Assembly: GCA_949294555.1 (NCBI GenBank) | Contig: CASFHP010000003.1 | Location: 1 to 64,000, forward strand | Origin: an uncultured Eubacteriales bacterium | GTDB lineage: Bacteria; Bacillota; Clostridia; TANB77; CAG-508 | Length of the DNA stretch: 64,000 nucleotides | Direction: 5' to 3' | Shown: positions 18,119-28,500 of the stretch, piece by piece | Numbering within the stretch: the stretch's first letter is position 1 | Layout: the number at the start of each line of letters is the position of its first letter | Notes under the pieces: generated by a model | Database searches by the model: none | What the model was told of the DNA's origin: nothing | Seen by the model: the letters and a program-made list of their open reading frames with translations, nothing else | Translations under genes and position numbers: made by a program

Positions 18119-18888
18119 TAGTAATGACTATATTTTTAATTTTAAGTGTATTGTTCATAATAGGAACTGTTATATATGTTAAAAGAAAAGATAAAAGAAA
18201 TATTACTACTTTCCCACTTTCTAATGCAGAAACCAAAGAGAAAAAGAAAGATATAAAAAAGGATAAGAAAAAATTATCAAATATATTACAGATAAAAATA
18301 AAAGATAACATCATTTGTCTAGGAAATAGATATTCTATCGTTGCAAGTTTAGGTAGTATTGATTATAATATGCTTTCTTTCAATGAGCAAGAAAGTGTTG
18401 AAGATGTTTTAATCCAAACTGCTTTATCAATAGATTCTGCAATTCAATTCTTTTCTACTACTGAATATATTGACACTTCTAATGTAATTAAGAAAATTAA
18501 AAGTAATAGATTTGATAATGAACTTATAAAAGAATATCAACAAAATTTAATCCAATACCTATATAATTTAATGGAAAGTAATAAGGTATCTATCATAAAA
18601 AATTATGTTGTTATTTCTTATGATGGACTTTATAAAAATGCAGTAAATGAATTAGATAGGAAATACCTCCTACTAAAAAATAATTTACTAAGGGCTAAAA
18701 TTACTTGCAATATTCTATCACAACATGAATTATATAGTTTAATCTATCGTGAATTAAACAAAAATTCTATTTTGAAAATAGATAACTTTTTAAAAGGAGG
18801 TGAGAATTTATATGTTGGCAAGAAAAGAAAAAAAGAGAAAAAAACAAGAAAAGAAAGAAGAAAAAAACATATTCAAAAACATTCCTAA
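18115..18888 (+). CDS. Membrane-anchored transfer protein, unknown
   Basis: A 257-residue protein with one N-terminal membrane helix (about residues 3-22), a very basic lysine-rich linker and a mixed alpha/beta cytoplasmic domain. GAGAGGTG precedes ATG 18115, and the ATGA overlap with PrgI couples them. The 3' end overlaps the VirB4 start by 77 bases. Position between PrgI and VirB4 suggests an accessory ATPase partner. I recognise no family. Confidence 0.6.
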   Translation: MIVMTIFLILSVLFIIGTVIYVKRKDKRNITTFPLSNAETKEKKKDIKKDKKKLSNILQIKIKDNIICLGNRYSIVASLGSIDYNMLSFNEQESVEDVLIQTALSIDSAIQFFSTTEYIDTSNVIKKIKSNRFDNELIKEYQQNLIQYLYNLMESNKVSIIKNYVVISYDGLYKNAVNELDRKYLLLKNNLLRAKITCNILSQHELYSLIYRELNKNSILKIDNFLKGGENLYVGKKRKKEKKTRKERRKKHIQKHS

Positions 18889-20652
18889 CCTAACAGATGT
18901 ATTACTTCCAGAGGTGTTAGAAGAAAAGAAAGACTATTTATATCTTGGATATGATAAATATACAAGAATATTTGTAATGACAATATTTCCAACAGATACA
19001 TGGATTGGTTGGCTTGATGAATTATTTGGAATTGGAAATATAACTATTTCTATAAAAGTTGAGCCAGTACCTAGTGGAAGTGTTATAACACAATTAACTA
19101 AAAAATTGGTACAAGCACAAAGTGAATACACTACATATTCAAAACAAGGAAATATATTGCATTTACCCGTTTTAGAAAAAGAAATTGACGATTTAGAGGA
19201 TTTAAGAATGCTTATACAAACAAACCAAGATAAATTATTTTTTGCAACAATATTTATTACTCTAAATTGTGAAACATTATCAGAATTAAACGAAAAGACA
19301 AAAATTTTAGAATCAGAATTAAGTAAGAAAAATGCAATGATAAGAACATTAAATTTTAGACAATTAGAAGCTTTTAAAACTGTTCTACCATTAGGAGAAT
19401 TACCTTTAAATAATTATGAAAGAAATATGGTCGCAGGAGGTATTTCTACTCTATTTCCTATTTCTAATCCAAATCTTTCTCATAGTCAAGGTGCATTTTT
19501 AGGAAGAAATTTAACTACTAATGCTCCAGTATATTTTAATGGATTTATAGGACCTCCTGAATTACCAAACCCATCCATTTTCTTTTGTGGAATACCAGGA
19601 AGTCGGTAAAAGTGTTTCTATGAAAAGCATTACCGCTAGAATGATTTTAACATATAATTGTAATTCATTTTATATAGATGTTGAAGGTGAATATTCTAAA
19701 TTATGTAGGATATTAGGTGGAAAGGTTATAAAAATATCACAAGGTAAGCCAAGCGGAATAAATCCTTTTGAATTGGAGCCAGATTTTAATGGTAAATATG
19801 AGTTTTTAAATATAAATGAAAAAGTATCTGATATTAGAGCATTACTTTCAACTATTACACGAAATTATATGTTTAGAACATTAAATTCAAGCGAAATGGC
19901 AGAAATAGAAATAGTAGTAAATGAAATATATAAAGATAAAGGAATTACAGAAGATGTAAATTCATTATATCGAGAAAATGATGGGAAAATTGCGAACAAT
20001 AAATATGTAGTAGGTAAAGTGAAAAAGAAAATGCCTACACTAACTGATTTTCAAAAGAAATTAGATGAAAGAGATAAATGCCCTGAATTAGCAGAATTAC
20101 TAATCTTATTTCTAAAAGGTAATTCAATGGGATTTTTCGATTGTGAAAGTATCATTACAACATCAACTGATGTTATCTGCTTTGATTTAAGTGAAATAAA
20201 AGATGAATTTACAAAATTATATTCTTCTGTTGTTGTTTTAAATTGGGCTTGGCAGAAATTTGTATTAAAAAATAAATACAAGGATAAAATTATAAATTGT
20301 GATGAAGGTTGGTATTTTTTAAAATACATAGAGGCTGCAAATTTTTTAGCAGATGTTGGCCGTAGAGGTAGAAAATATCATACTGCTTTATACATACGGT
20401 TCACAATTTATTGATGAGTTTCTTTCTAGTGAACAAGGGAAAGCAATTATAAATATATGCCCTACTAAATTTATATTTAAACAAAATAGTGGTAATGTAG
20501 ATGAAATAGTTGACTTTTTCCATTTAGCAGATGGTACAAAGCAATTTTTAACAACTGCCGAACCAGGAGAATGTGTTATGAATATAAATAACAATGTTAC
20601 TGCAATAAAATTTGAAGTTATGGAATATGAAAAACAATTTGTATTTACTTAA
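18812..20652 (+). CDS. VirB4-type conjugation ATPase (two CGG shifts)
   Basis: A 612-residue VirB4/TraC-like ATPase after two +1 shifts at CGG 19604-19606 and 20397-20399. The N-terminal domain (CagE/TrbE-like) is followed by Walker A GIPGSGKS at residues 260-267, whose second-to-last glycine comes from the first shifted codon, and by Walker B KIINCDEGW. Without the shift translation stops right after the CGG (CGG TAA) in the middle of the P-loop, so no ATPase could form. ATG 18812 follows AAAGGAGGTG. The net length is a multiple of three only if both C residues are skipped. It energises pilus and DNA transport. Confidence 0.88.
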
Positions 20653-20705
20653 AAAATATAAGTGTCCTTAAAATAATTTATTGCTCTTCTGTAAGGAGGG
20701 ATTAA

Positions 20706-22183
20706 ATGAATAAAGTTTTAAAAAGTGTTGTAATGGTTCTTGCAATTCTTTTTTTATTATCTCCTTTTTCTTTTGGAGCAGATGAAACGGACTTTAAAGA
20801 GCAAATAAAATCAGAGGACGGCTCCTTGTTTGAAAAAATTATCGCAGAGTGCATACGGTGGAATAGCACAGACAATTTTCGATTTTGCTACATCTGATGA
20901 AATGGGTGTTGGTTTTAAAGATTATGATGCATTAATATTTAATAATAATCAAAGTAATGATAGTTTATCCCCTTTTACTACTGAGCTGTGGAATAAAACT
21001 ATGAAGTGGTATAGAATTTTTGCAATCATTTCGGGAAGTCTTATTTTAATTGCAGTATTTATTTTATCATATAAAATAATGAATGCTGGTATGAACAGTA
21101 GCAAAAGAAATGAAGCAAAAGAAAACCTTATGAGATTATGTTTTGGTGGTGTTGCAATAGCACTAGCTCCCCTATTTATTAGATTTCTATTATTCTTAAA
21201 TAATAGTTTAGTAAATCTACTTGTTACAGCTGCAAATTCTGGTACATTAGATGCTAAACTTCGGTGAAAGTATGCTAACCTCAATAAAAACTGGAAATGC
21301 AATTACAACTGCCTTAGTTATTGCCATGTTTATATATTTATTTATAAAATTGAATATTAAATTTGTTATAAGGCAATTTACTATTATTATTTTTACCATA
21401 TTTACACCAATTACAGCTGCGCTTTGGATAATTAATAAGAATGTTACAGCTGCTACAATTTGGGGTGGACAAATTGTTATGAATATATTTATGCAATTCA
21501 TATATTGTTTTCTATTTTTAATATATCTTGCATTTCTTCCTTCTGGTGGTGGTTGGGCAGTAAGTTTGATTTGGGCTATGATGATACTTCCACTTGCAGA
21601 TGCTTTGCAAAATTGTCTACAAGATTTAACAAGTCGTATTGCAGGTGTTGACAATGAAATGATGACAAATAGAGGTTTAGGTATGGGTGCTGCTATTGGA
21701 TATAGTTTAGGTACAATTAAGGAACAATTTTCTACGCCAAAAACTTCAAGTAATCAAAATACTTCAAATAATGGCAACTCATCAAACAATGGCAGTGGAT
21801 TTAGTGGAATTGTAAGTAGGGCTAAAAATATAATAAATCCTATAAGTAATTTATCAGCGGAAAAGGACTATAATGGAAATGTAAATCCAATAAGAGATGT
21901 AATACCTAAGACAAAAGAAAAGAATCAAGGTTTATTATCTAAATTAGATAATAAAAATAGTAATTCTAAACGAAATATAGCAGGAAATGTTTTAAAAGCA
22001 GGAGCAAAAGCAACAAAAGGCTATCTTTCAATAGGTGCAAAAATGGCAGAAGGTAATTGGAATACTAATCAAAATAGAAATACTAATAAGGTAAAAAACA
22101 ATATGCAACATACAGAATATATAAATAGGATTGCAAATGGTGAAGAAACACAAAAGAATTTAGGTGATGAAAATGGCTCTTAA
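20706..22183 (+). CDS. VirB6/TrbL-like polytopic channel protein (two CGG shifts)
   Basis: A 491-residue protein after shifts at CGG 20856-20858 and 21262-21264. It has a signal-like N-terminus ending FSFGADE, about six to seven membrane helices (residues 100-340) and a long hydrophilic Asn/Ser-rich tail. TrbL/VirB6 proteins form the inner-membrane channel of type IV secretion systems. Unshifted, the product ends after 63 residues. AAGGAGG precedes ATG 20706. The 3' end overlaps the next gene. Confidence 0.82.
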
Positions 22184-22850
22184 AGATAAAGCAAAAGATA
22201 TGGCAAAAAAGAAAATTAAAAAATTAGTATTTACGGTCATCAAACCATTTTTACCATTTATCATAGTTATTGTAGGAATTGTTTTAGCAGTATGCACTGT
22301 TGTAGATTCCCTATTTACTACTGAGGAGGATATGCAAGTTGCAGAACAGCTTTCTAACGAAAATTACCAAGAACAATATGCTCAATGGTTACAAGAAAAA
22401 GAAAACTCTCCTACAAGTGTAGTAAATGGTAGAGGTCTAGTTCCCAAAGGTATGTTTACATGGCCAATCCCACGGTTATACAAAAGTTACTTCTGTATTT
22501 GGCATGAGAACACATCCCATTACAGGTGCGTATAAATTACATAGTGGAACAGATATTAGTGCCCCAGTTCGGAGCAAATTTTGTAGCAATGGCAGATGGA
22601 ATAGTAATTAGAGCAAATTATAATAATGCTTATGGTAATATGGTTATGATAAATCATCGGAAATGGCATTATAACTGTATATGCTCACGGCTCTGAAATA
22701 TTAGTTACTACAAATCAATCTGTAAAGCAAGGACAAGCTGTATTAAAGGTCGGTTCAACAGGATATTCAACTGGACCTCATGCACATTTTGAAGTAAGAG
22801 TAAATGGTAACTATGTAGATCCAATGACATATTTTGAGGGAGGTGATTAA
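22173..22850 (+). CDS. M23 peptidoglycan hydrolase (three CGG shifts)
   Basis: A 224-residue protein after shifts at CGG 22473-22475, 22570-22572 and 22658-22660. It has one membrane helix (about residues 20-45), a linker and a full M23 LytM-type zinc peptidase domain with HSGTDISAP (metal His and Asp) and the HAHFEVR motif. Shifted glycines fall at WPIPG, APVG and NHGNG, positions that are conserved glycines in this family. It cuts the wall to let the transfer channel pass. AGGTGA precedes ATG 22173. Without shifts the protein ends before the catalytic domain. Confidence 0.88.
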
Positions 22851-22853
22851 AGA

Positions 22854-23228
22854 ATGGTACTTATTTTTACAGGAAAAGAACAATTAGATAAAGACTTAAA
22901 TAAAAAAATTCCAAATAGTCGTGTTGTTTATTATCCTGATTATGTTTTGGAAGAAAAAGAAGCAAAATCACTAATTATTACAGTTCAACCAAACAAGTTT
23001 AACTTTAAAGATTTTCTTTTTAAGGTAAGACAAAAAGACATACAAGTTATTCTTATTTTAGAAAATTCAAAAGTAAATGAGTTAAAAGATGCCTTAGTTT
23101 TAGGAATTTATGATATAGTTTTTGACCCATTTACCTTAGATGATGTATGTAATAAATTAGAACATCCATCATCATTTTCTAAAATTTCATCATATATAAA
23201 AGAAATATTAGAATCAGATAATATCTAG
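22854..23228 (+). CDS. Receiver-like small protein of the transfer operon
   Basis: A 124-residue alpha/beta protein that looks like a degenerate receiver or CpaE-type N-terminal domain: alternating strands (VLIFTG, SLIITVQ, VILILEN) and a FDPFTLDDV segment where receivers have KPF. The phospho-acceptor Asp is not obvious. GGGAGGTG precedes ATG 22854. Its role in transfer is unknown. Confidence 0.5.
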   Translation: MVLIFTGKEQLDKDLNKKIPNSRVVYYPDYVLEEKEAKSLIITVQPNKFNFKDFLFKVRQKDIQVILILENSKVNELKDALVLGIYDIVFDPFTLDDVCNKLEHPSSFSKISSYIKEILESDNI

Positions 23229-23262
23229 TTCTTTTTATTCTTGGGAAAGGAGGTCAAAAATT

Positions 23263-23850
23263 TTGAGAAAGAAGTTAAAAAAGTCTATTACAATACTAAC
23301 TATCATCATATTAGTTGTAATAGCAGTTATTTCAACATTTTTCATTGTAAAATATTTTATTGAAAAAAATAAGATAGACAATGTCTATGAAACCTATTCT
23401 GATGAAAATGTGCAAGATAGAATAAATACAAAAGACAATACTACTAATGATGATTTAATGTTACAAATCGATGGAGAAAGAGTATTAGGTGTTATCAAAA
23501 TAGACAAAATAGACTATGAAGGCCTAATTTATGAGGGTACTTCATTAAAAACGTTAGATAAGGGCATTGGACATTTTGAAAATTCTCCATATCTGGAGGG
23601 AAATGTATGTCTTGCAGGTCATAACTACATAGGTGTGTGGAAAAATCTACATACTCTAGAAAATGGAGATATAATTACCTATACAAGCTTTCTTGGTACA
23701 AAAGAATATAAAGTAAATAATATTACACAAATTAGTGAAACAGATTGGACTTTACTTGAAAATACAGATGAAAATTATTTAACTTTAATAACTTGTGTCA
23801 AAGAAAAACCAAGTCTAAGGCTTGCAGTTCAAGCGATAGAGAAAAAATAA
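23263..23850 (+). CDS. Sortase
   Basis: A 195-residue sortase with an N-terminal membrane helix (about residues 10-32). The catalytic His lies in LAGHN, the Cys in TLITC and the Arg in LRLAVQA. It probably joins surface proteins such as the adhesin 900 bases downstream, whose C-terminus carries LPRTGE. TTG 23263 follows AAAGGAGG. It sits in the transfer operon, so its likely job is to mount the element's own mating adhesin. Confidence 0.85.
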   Translation: MRKKLKKSITILTIIILVVIAVISTFFIVKYFIEKNKIDNVYETYSDENVQDRINTKDNTTNDDLMLQIDGERVLGVIKIDKIDYEGLIYEGTSLKTLDKGIGHFENSPYLEGNVCLAGHNYIGVWKNLHTLENGDIITYTSFLGTKEYKVNNITQISETDWTLLENTDENYLTLITCVKEKPSLRLAVQAIEKK

Positions 23851-23931
23851 AATAGCACTCTTTTCGCATTGCCAAAATCACATAAAAGATGTTACCCTAG
23901 TATATAAGAACTATATGAAAGGGTGATTTTT

Positions 23932-24657
23932 ATGAATAAGAAGAAAATTTGTATAATAATCATTTGTATTTTGACTTTTATAATATTAACTAATTTATTA
24001 ATTATATTTTTTAGCAAAAAAGATATTGAAATAGCAAGAATAGAAGAAAATGAGACATTAGAAGATGAAAATATCGTAGAAAAAAATATAGTAAGTGATG
24101 AAGTAGAAGAAAATAATGTCATTGAAAATCCAGTTGTTGAAAATATTTCGACTGCAGAAACGACACAAGATGAAATTTCCAACAATAAAAAAGATATGAC
24201 AACAACTACTAAATCAAATCAAGGAAGAATACAAGGTCAATCAGAAAATAGTAAAAGTCAATCATCAAATGCTTCTCAATCGAAAACGACAACACAAACG
24301 CAAAATAATAGTACACAAGTTGTAACAGGTCAACAAACGCAAGAAAACAATCAAACAGAAACAAAAGAAGAAGTTACGCCAGTAGTACCAGTGCAAAAAA
24401 AGGAAGAATACAAAATAAATACTAGTGTAATAGATGATATAACAGAAGTGATTACCAACAATCCTTCTAAACTCATGTTAGAAAAAGGTTATAGTATTTA
24501 TGTAGACGCATCAATAAAAACTGCTACTAATCAATTTACATATTCTGAGGCTAGAGTAATAGAAAAAATAAAAAATAAATTTGGTGTTATAAGAATATAT
24601 GCAGAATCTTACTATGTAAATGGACAATATATAATTACAGAATGCTATATACTATAA
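23932..24657 (+). CDS. Membrane-anchored protein with low-complexity stalk
   Basis: A 241-residue protein with an N-terminal membrane helix (about residues 5-24), an acidic then Gln/Asn/Thr/Ser-rich linker (about 40-165) and a 75-residue folded C-terminal domain. The long stalk suggests it spans the wall and presents its C-terminus outside. It lies between the sortase and adhesin genes. No family is recognised. ATG 23932 follows AAAGGGTGA. Confidence 0.6.
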   Translation: MNKKKICIIIICILTFIILTNLLIIFFSKKDIEIARIEENETLEDENIVEKNIVSDEVEENNVIENPVVENISTAETTQDEISNNKKDMTTTTKSNQGRIQGQSENSKSQSSNASQSKTTTQTQNNSTQVVTGQQTQENNQTETKEEVTPVVPVQKKEEYKINTSVIDDITEVITNNPSKLMLEKGYSIYVDASIKTATNQFTYSEARVIEKIKNKFGVIRIYAESYYVNGQYIITECYIL

Positions 24658-24664
24658 TCTAACT

Positions 24665-24691
24665 AAAAGCACTTTAATAGGTGCTTTTTTT
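24665..24691 (+). terminator. Terminator
   Basis: AAAAGCAC (24665-24672) pairs with GTGCTTTT (24681-24688) and runs into T residues, closing the first transfer operon segment. Confidence 0.75.
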
Positions 24692-24747
24692 ATAGTGTCT
24701 TCTCTTATAAAAAAGCCTTTCAAATAAATTATAGGAGGAAAAAATAT

Positions 24748-27322
24748 ATGGTAAAAAAATTAACACAAAAAAGTATAGCAATTTTGCTAATATTATTAAG
24801 TTTATTATCAGTATGTTCAAATTTGGTATTTGCTACAACACAAATAACTTCTGCATTGATAAAAGATGGTGGAGATTGTGGATATCATCTACAATTTTGG
24901 GATACTAAACAAAACGCATGGTCTTATATCATTACAACTTATGTTTATTACGAAGAAGGAGGTAATCAATACCCTGCATATTGTCTACAAAGTGACTTGC
25001 CTGGCGTTGGTGAAAGTGATGAGTACACTGTAAATGTAAGTGAATTGATGAGTGATGTAAGAATATGGCGTGTCGCTATCAATGGCTACCCATATCAATC
25101 TCCTGAAAATATGGGGGTTGAAAATATGTATGATGCTTTCGTTGCTACTAAACAAAGTATATATTGTATCCTTTATGGAACTGATCCTACAACATATTAT
25201 CGTGGTGGAGATGCCAGAGGTGAGGCAATAAAAAATGCCATTATAAAACTTGTAGATATCGGTCGTAATGGAACTCAGACACCTATGAATACAGATGTAT
25301 TAGTAAATAAAGTGGGAGGATTTATTGAAGAAGGTGATTACTATTATCAAGAATATGTAGTAGATAGTCCTGTTGAAACAAGCACATACACAATAACTGC
25401 TACTGATGGTTTACCTGCTGGCAGTCAAATTACAAATATGTCTAATGTAGAGCAAACAACTTTTGGTGGTAATGAACACTTTAAGGTAAGAATACCAAAA
25501 GCTACTTTATCAGCTGACATCAATGTAACAATAGCATTACAAGCAAAATGCAAAACGTATCCAGTTTTCTATCGGAAAAACAACAATTCCTGGAACTCAA
25601 GACTATTTATTGACATATGATCCATTTGGAGATGTTAGTGGTATTGCTGAATTGAAAGTACAAACTAACACAGGAAAAATAAAAATCGTAAAAAATGATG
25701 AAGATACTAATGAGCCAATTCAAGGCGTTACATTCCAATTAACAAAAGAAGATGGTACAATAATTGCAAATAGCACTACTAATGAAAATGGAGAGGCCAC
25801 ATTTCCTAGCCTATATCAAGGAAATTATATACTAAAAGAAATTGCTACAAATGACAATTATATCTTGTCAGATGCTGAATTTAATGTAAATGTAGAATTT
25901 AATAAAACTACTACTGAAACTATAACAAATGAACACAAAAAAGGTGATTTGACAGTTTATAAGGTAGACAAAGATAATAATAAAATTGCTCTTGGTGGTG
26001 TTACTTTTGATTTATATAGTGAAGAATTTGGAAAAGTAATCGGAACATATGTTACCGATGAAAACGGAGAAATCCATGTAAAAGATTTAAGGACTGGTAC
26101 TTACAAATGGATTGAGAAAGAGACAAACAAATGGTACAACTTAGCAGAAGATACTACAACAGAAGTAGTTTGGGACTCAGACACAGCAAATACTATTGAA
26201 AACGAATTAAAGAAAGGTCAAATTCGTGTTATAAAAGTAGATTTAGATAATAATGAGGTCAAATTGGAAGGCGTTGAATTTGAAGTATTAGATAAAGATG
26301 GTAATGTTTTAGAGAAAATCATCACTGATGAAAATGGTGAAGCACTAACAAAAAGGTACCCTATCAGAGACTTTTCTGAATTAACTTTAAGAGAAGTAAA
26401 AACACAGGAAGATTATGTATTAAATGAAGAAGCACAGACAATAAAATTAGAAGAAAATCAAATCACCAATGTTAAATTTACTAATGAAAAAATTAAAGGT
26501 TTTGTTGAAATAACAAAAGTGGATTCAAAAGATAAAGATAAAAAACTAGAAGGAGCAGAGTTTGGTTTATACAATGAAAATGACGAGCTAATAGATACAC
26601 TAATTACTGACGAAAACGGAAAAGCTACAAGTGATGAATTAGTAAAAGGAAATTACTATTTAAAAGAATTAGATACAGGCTCTGTTTACTATTTATTAAA
26701 TGAAAATACTTTTGAATTTGAAATCGTAAACAATGGAGAAACAGTACCAGTTGAAATAGAAAACGAAGGTACTGATATAGAGGTCGATGTCGACAAGGAA
26801 GGTACAACAGAAATCAGACCAGGAGATGAAGTAAATTATACTTTCACGAATATAGCAAATAATTCTAATGTGTATTTGGATAATTTTAAGTGGTTTGATT
26901 ATATTCCAACAGATTATATCCGTTTGGAAAAAATGACAACTGGAACATGGAATCAAGACTTAACTTATGATGTTTATTATAAAACAAACAAGTCAGAAGA
27001 TTATAAGTTATTCCAAGAAGATTTAGGGACAACAGAGGACCATGAACTAGATTTTACAACAGTTGAACTTTCTGAAGATGAATATATTGTTGAAACAATG
27101 TTTGACTTTGGAAAAGTAGAAAAAGGATTTAGAGAAAGCACAAGTCCTACTATGCAATGTAAATCATTAGATACCTTACAAAATGGAGATACTTTTACAA
27201 ATCATACAAAAACAATAGGTATTTATTATGGTGTAACAGCAGAAGCAAATAGCGATTGGACAACAATTACACATATACCAGAAAAACCAACTTGTGAAAC
27301 ATTACCTCGTACAGGTGAATAA
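24748..27322 (+). CDS. Thioester-domain and Cna-B repeat surface adhesin (one CGG shift)
   Basis: An 857-residue surface protein after one shift at CGG 25573-25575 (Gly 276). A signal peptide (1-29) is followed by a thioester-type domain: Cys79 in AYCLQ and Gln136 in ATKQSIY are the likely internal thioester pair that binds host or partner surfaces. Then come four Cna-B/SpaA repeats with KxxK and E(T/L) isopeptide residues. The C-terminus reads LPRTGE and stops there, without the hydrophobic helix and basic tail of normal sorting signals. It is probably a mating-pair or gut adhesin linked by the sortase at 23263. GGAGG precedes ATG 24748. Confidence 0.85.
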
Positions 27323-27385
27323 TTTTAGTTAGTTAATTCTTATAAATTTGCCCTTCAAAAATACATTTATAGGAGGAATTTGTAT

Positions 27386-27658
27386 ATGGAAATTACAAAT
27401 GTTAAAATTTTTAGAGCAAGACAAAATGGACCTGTCTTAGCCTATGCAAATGTCATATTAGACAATCAATTTATTATTAGAGGTATTACATTATTAGAAA
27501 AAGACGGCAGGAGATTTATTTCAATGCCATCTAGGAGAGTAAGAAATGGAGAGAGAAACTTTAGAGATACTGCTCATCCTTTAAATCACGAAATTAGAAA
27601 AGAACTAACAGAGACCGTTTTTGAGGCATATGAGGAATTTCTAAAGAATGAAGAATAG
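27386..27658 (+). CDS. spoVG: SpoVG-family RNA/DNA-binding regulator
   Basis: A 90-residue protein clearly of the SpoVG family: MEITNVKIFR start, ANVILDNQFIIRGITLLE core, FISMPSRR and the final helix. SpoVG homologues bind RNA or DNA and regulate broadly; copies are common on conjugative elements. ATG 27386 follows AGGAGG. It may act on expression of the operon in which it lies. Confidence 0.9.
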   Translation: MEITNVKIFRARQNGPVLAYANVILDNQFIIRGITLLEKDGRRFISMPSRRVRNGERNFRDTAHPLNHEIRKELTETVFEAYEEFLKNEE

Positions 27659-27711
27659 AGTATATTTCTTATGATTTGTCCTTTAATACTACTAATGAAA
27701 GGACTTTTTTT

Positions 27712-28299
27712 ATGATTATAAATGAAAATACAAAAAAGCAATTGAAAAGTTTAAACATACAAATAAAAAATATATTAAATAGTAATAGTTTAACAGATAT
27801 GCAAATAGAAAGTTTTTTATTGAACTTTGAAAAAGTAAGATATAATCTTTTAGCAGAAATAAGGGAATATAACAAAAATGTTGAATTTGAACATGAAAAA
27901 ATTAAAACCATTGATGATAATTATAAAACAGAATTAAAAGATAATGTGCTAAAAATATATGTACCTGAAACATTACCAAGTTTTAAGAACTTGAAAACAC
28001 ATACTTATAAAAGAATATTGTTAAATGTAGCAGAAATAACAAAACAATACAAAGGATTATTTGGAGATGAGGTATTTATATATATCAAAGTCTGTGATAG
28101 TATAAAAGGCTGGGATATTGATAATAAATATGTTAAACCAATAGCAGATGCTTTAATTTTAAGTGGTGTTATAGAAGATGATAATATATCAAAAATGTTT
28201 TACTCTGCCAAAGGAGAATTTTCTGAAATTCCACACACAATAATTTATGTATTAGATGGCAAAAATATGGAGCAATTTTTGAAAAAAGTAGAGTTCTAA
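27712..28299 (+). CDS. RusA-like Holliday-junction resolvase-type protein
   Basis: A 195-residue protein with a helical N-terminal part (1-70) and a C-terminal domain that resembles RusA resolvases: GWDIDNKYVKPIADALILSGVIEDDNIS matches the DxDNxxKxxxDAL...GVxxDD pattern of acidic residues that bind metal. Start ATG 27712 follows GAAAGGA. In an element it could resolve recombination intermediates. A domain of unknown function with the same fold (DUF6100-type) is the alternative name. Confidence 0.65.
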   Translation: MIINENTKKQLKSLNIQIKNILNSNSLTDMQIESFLLNFEKVRYNLLAEIREYNKNVEFEHEKIKTIDDNYKTELKDNVLKIYVPETLPSFKNLKTHTYKRILLNVAEITKQYKGLFGDEVFIYIKVCDSIKGWDIDNKYVKPIADALILSGVIEDDNISKMFYSAKGEFSEIPHTIIYVLDGKNMEQFLKKVEF

Positions 28300-28302
28300 A
28301 AG

Positions 28303-28451
28303 TAGGGTTTTTAAGTAAAAAAATTTTTGTGTTTTTGCGACATTTCTAAAATTATGAAATCTGCTTAAATCAAGACTTTTATAAAACAAAATCCCTATTT
28401 GGTTTAGTGGTGGTAAGGGTGTGAGAGCGAAGCTGTCGCACCACTTCCCTT
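28303..28451 (+). ncRNA. Structured intergenic region, candidate RNA or oriT
   Basis: The 200-base gap before VirD4's partner gene holds several pairings. TAGGG (28303-28307) faces CCCTA (28393-28397) with four further A-T pairs. GGTGTGAGAGC (28418-28428) pairs with GCTGTCGCACC (28432-28442) around a GAA triloop with one wobble and one mismatch. GTGGT (28410-28414) with ACCAC (28440-28444) and AAGGG (28415-28419) with CCCTT (28447-28451) cross over, giving a possible pseudoknot. The GC-rich hairpin stands out in AT-rich sequence. It could be a cis RNA element or a transfer origin. Confidence 0.4.
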
Positions 28452-28500
28452 CAAGTTCAACTAATTAAAAAATTGTATGTTGATTTAGGAGGTGATTTTT

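Noticed and set aside
18812..20652. VirB4, VirB6, VirD4 and M23 as pseudogenes in decay
   Set aside because: Decay gives mixed deletions, insertions and stops. Here only one event type occurs, all other codons are intact, and ribosome sites and overlaps are preserved.
20353..20652. Separate small gene after VirB4
   Set aside because: It is the C-terminal part of VirB4 after the shift at 20397.
21247..21654. Long minus-strand open frames opposite VirB6, VirB2 and others
   Set aside because: They have no ribosome sites, have improbable composition and mirror real plus-strand genes.
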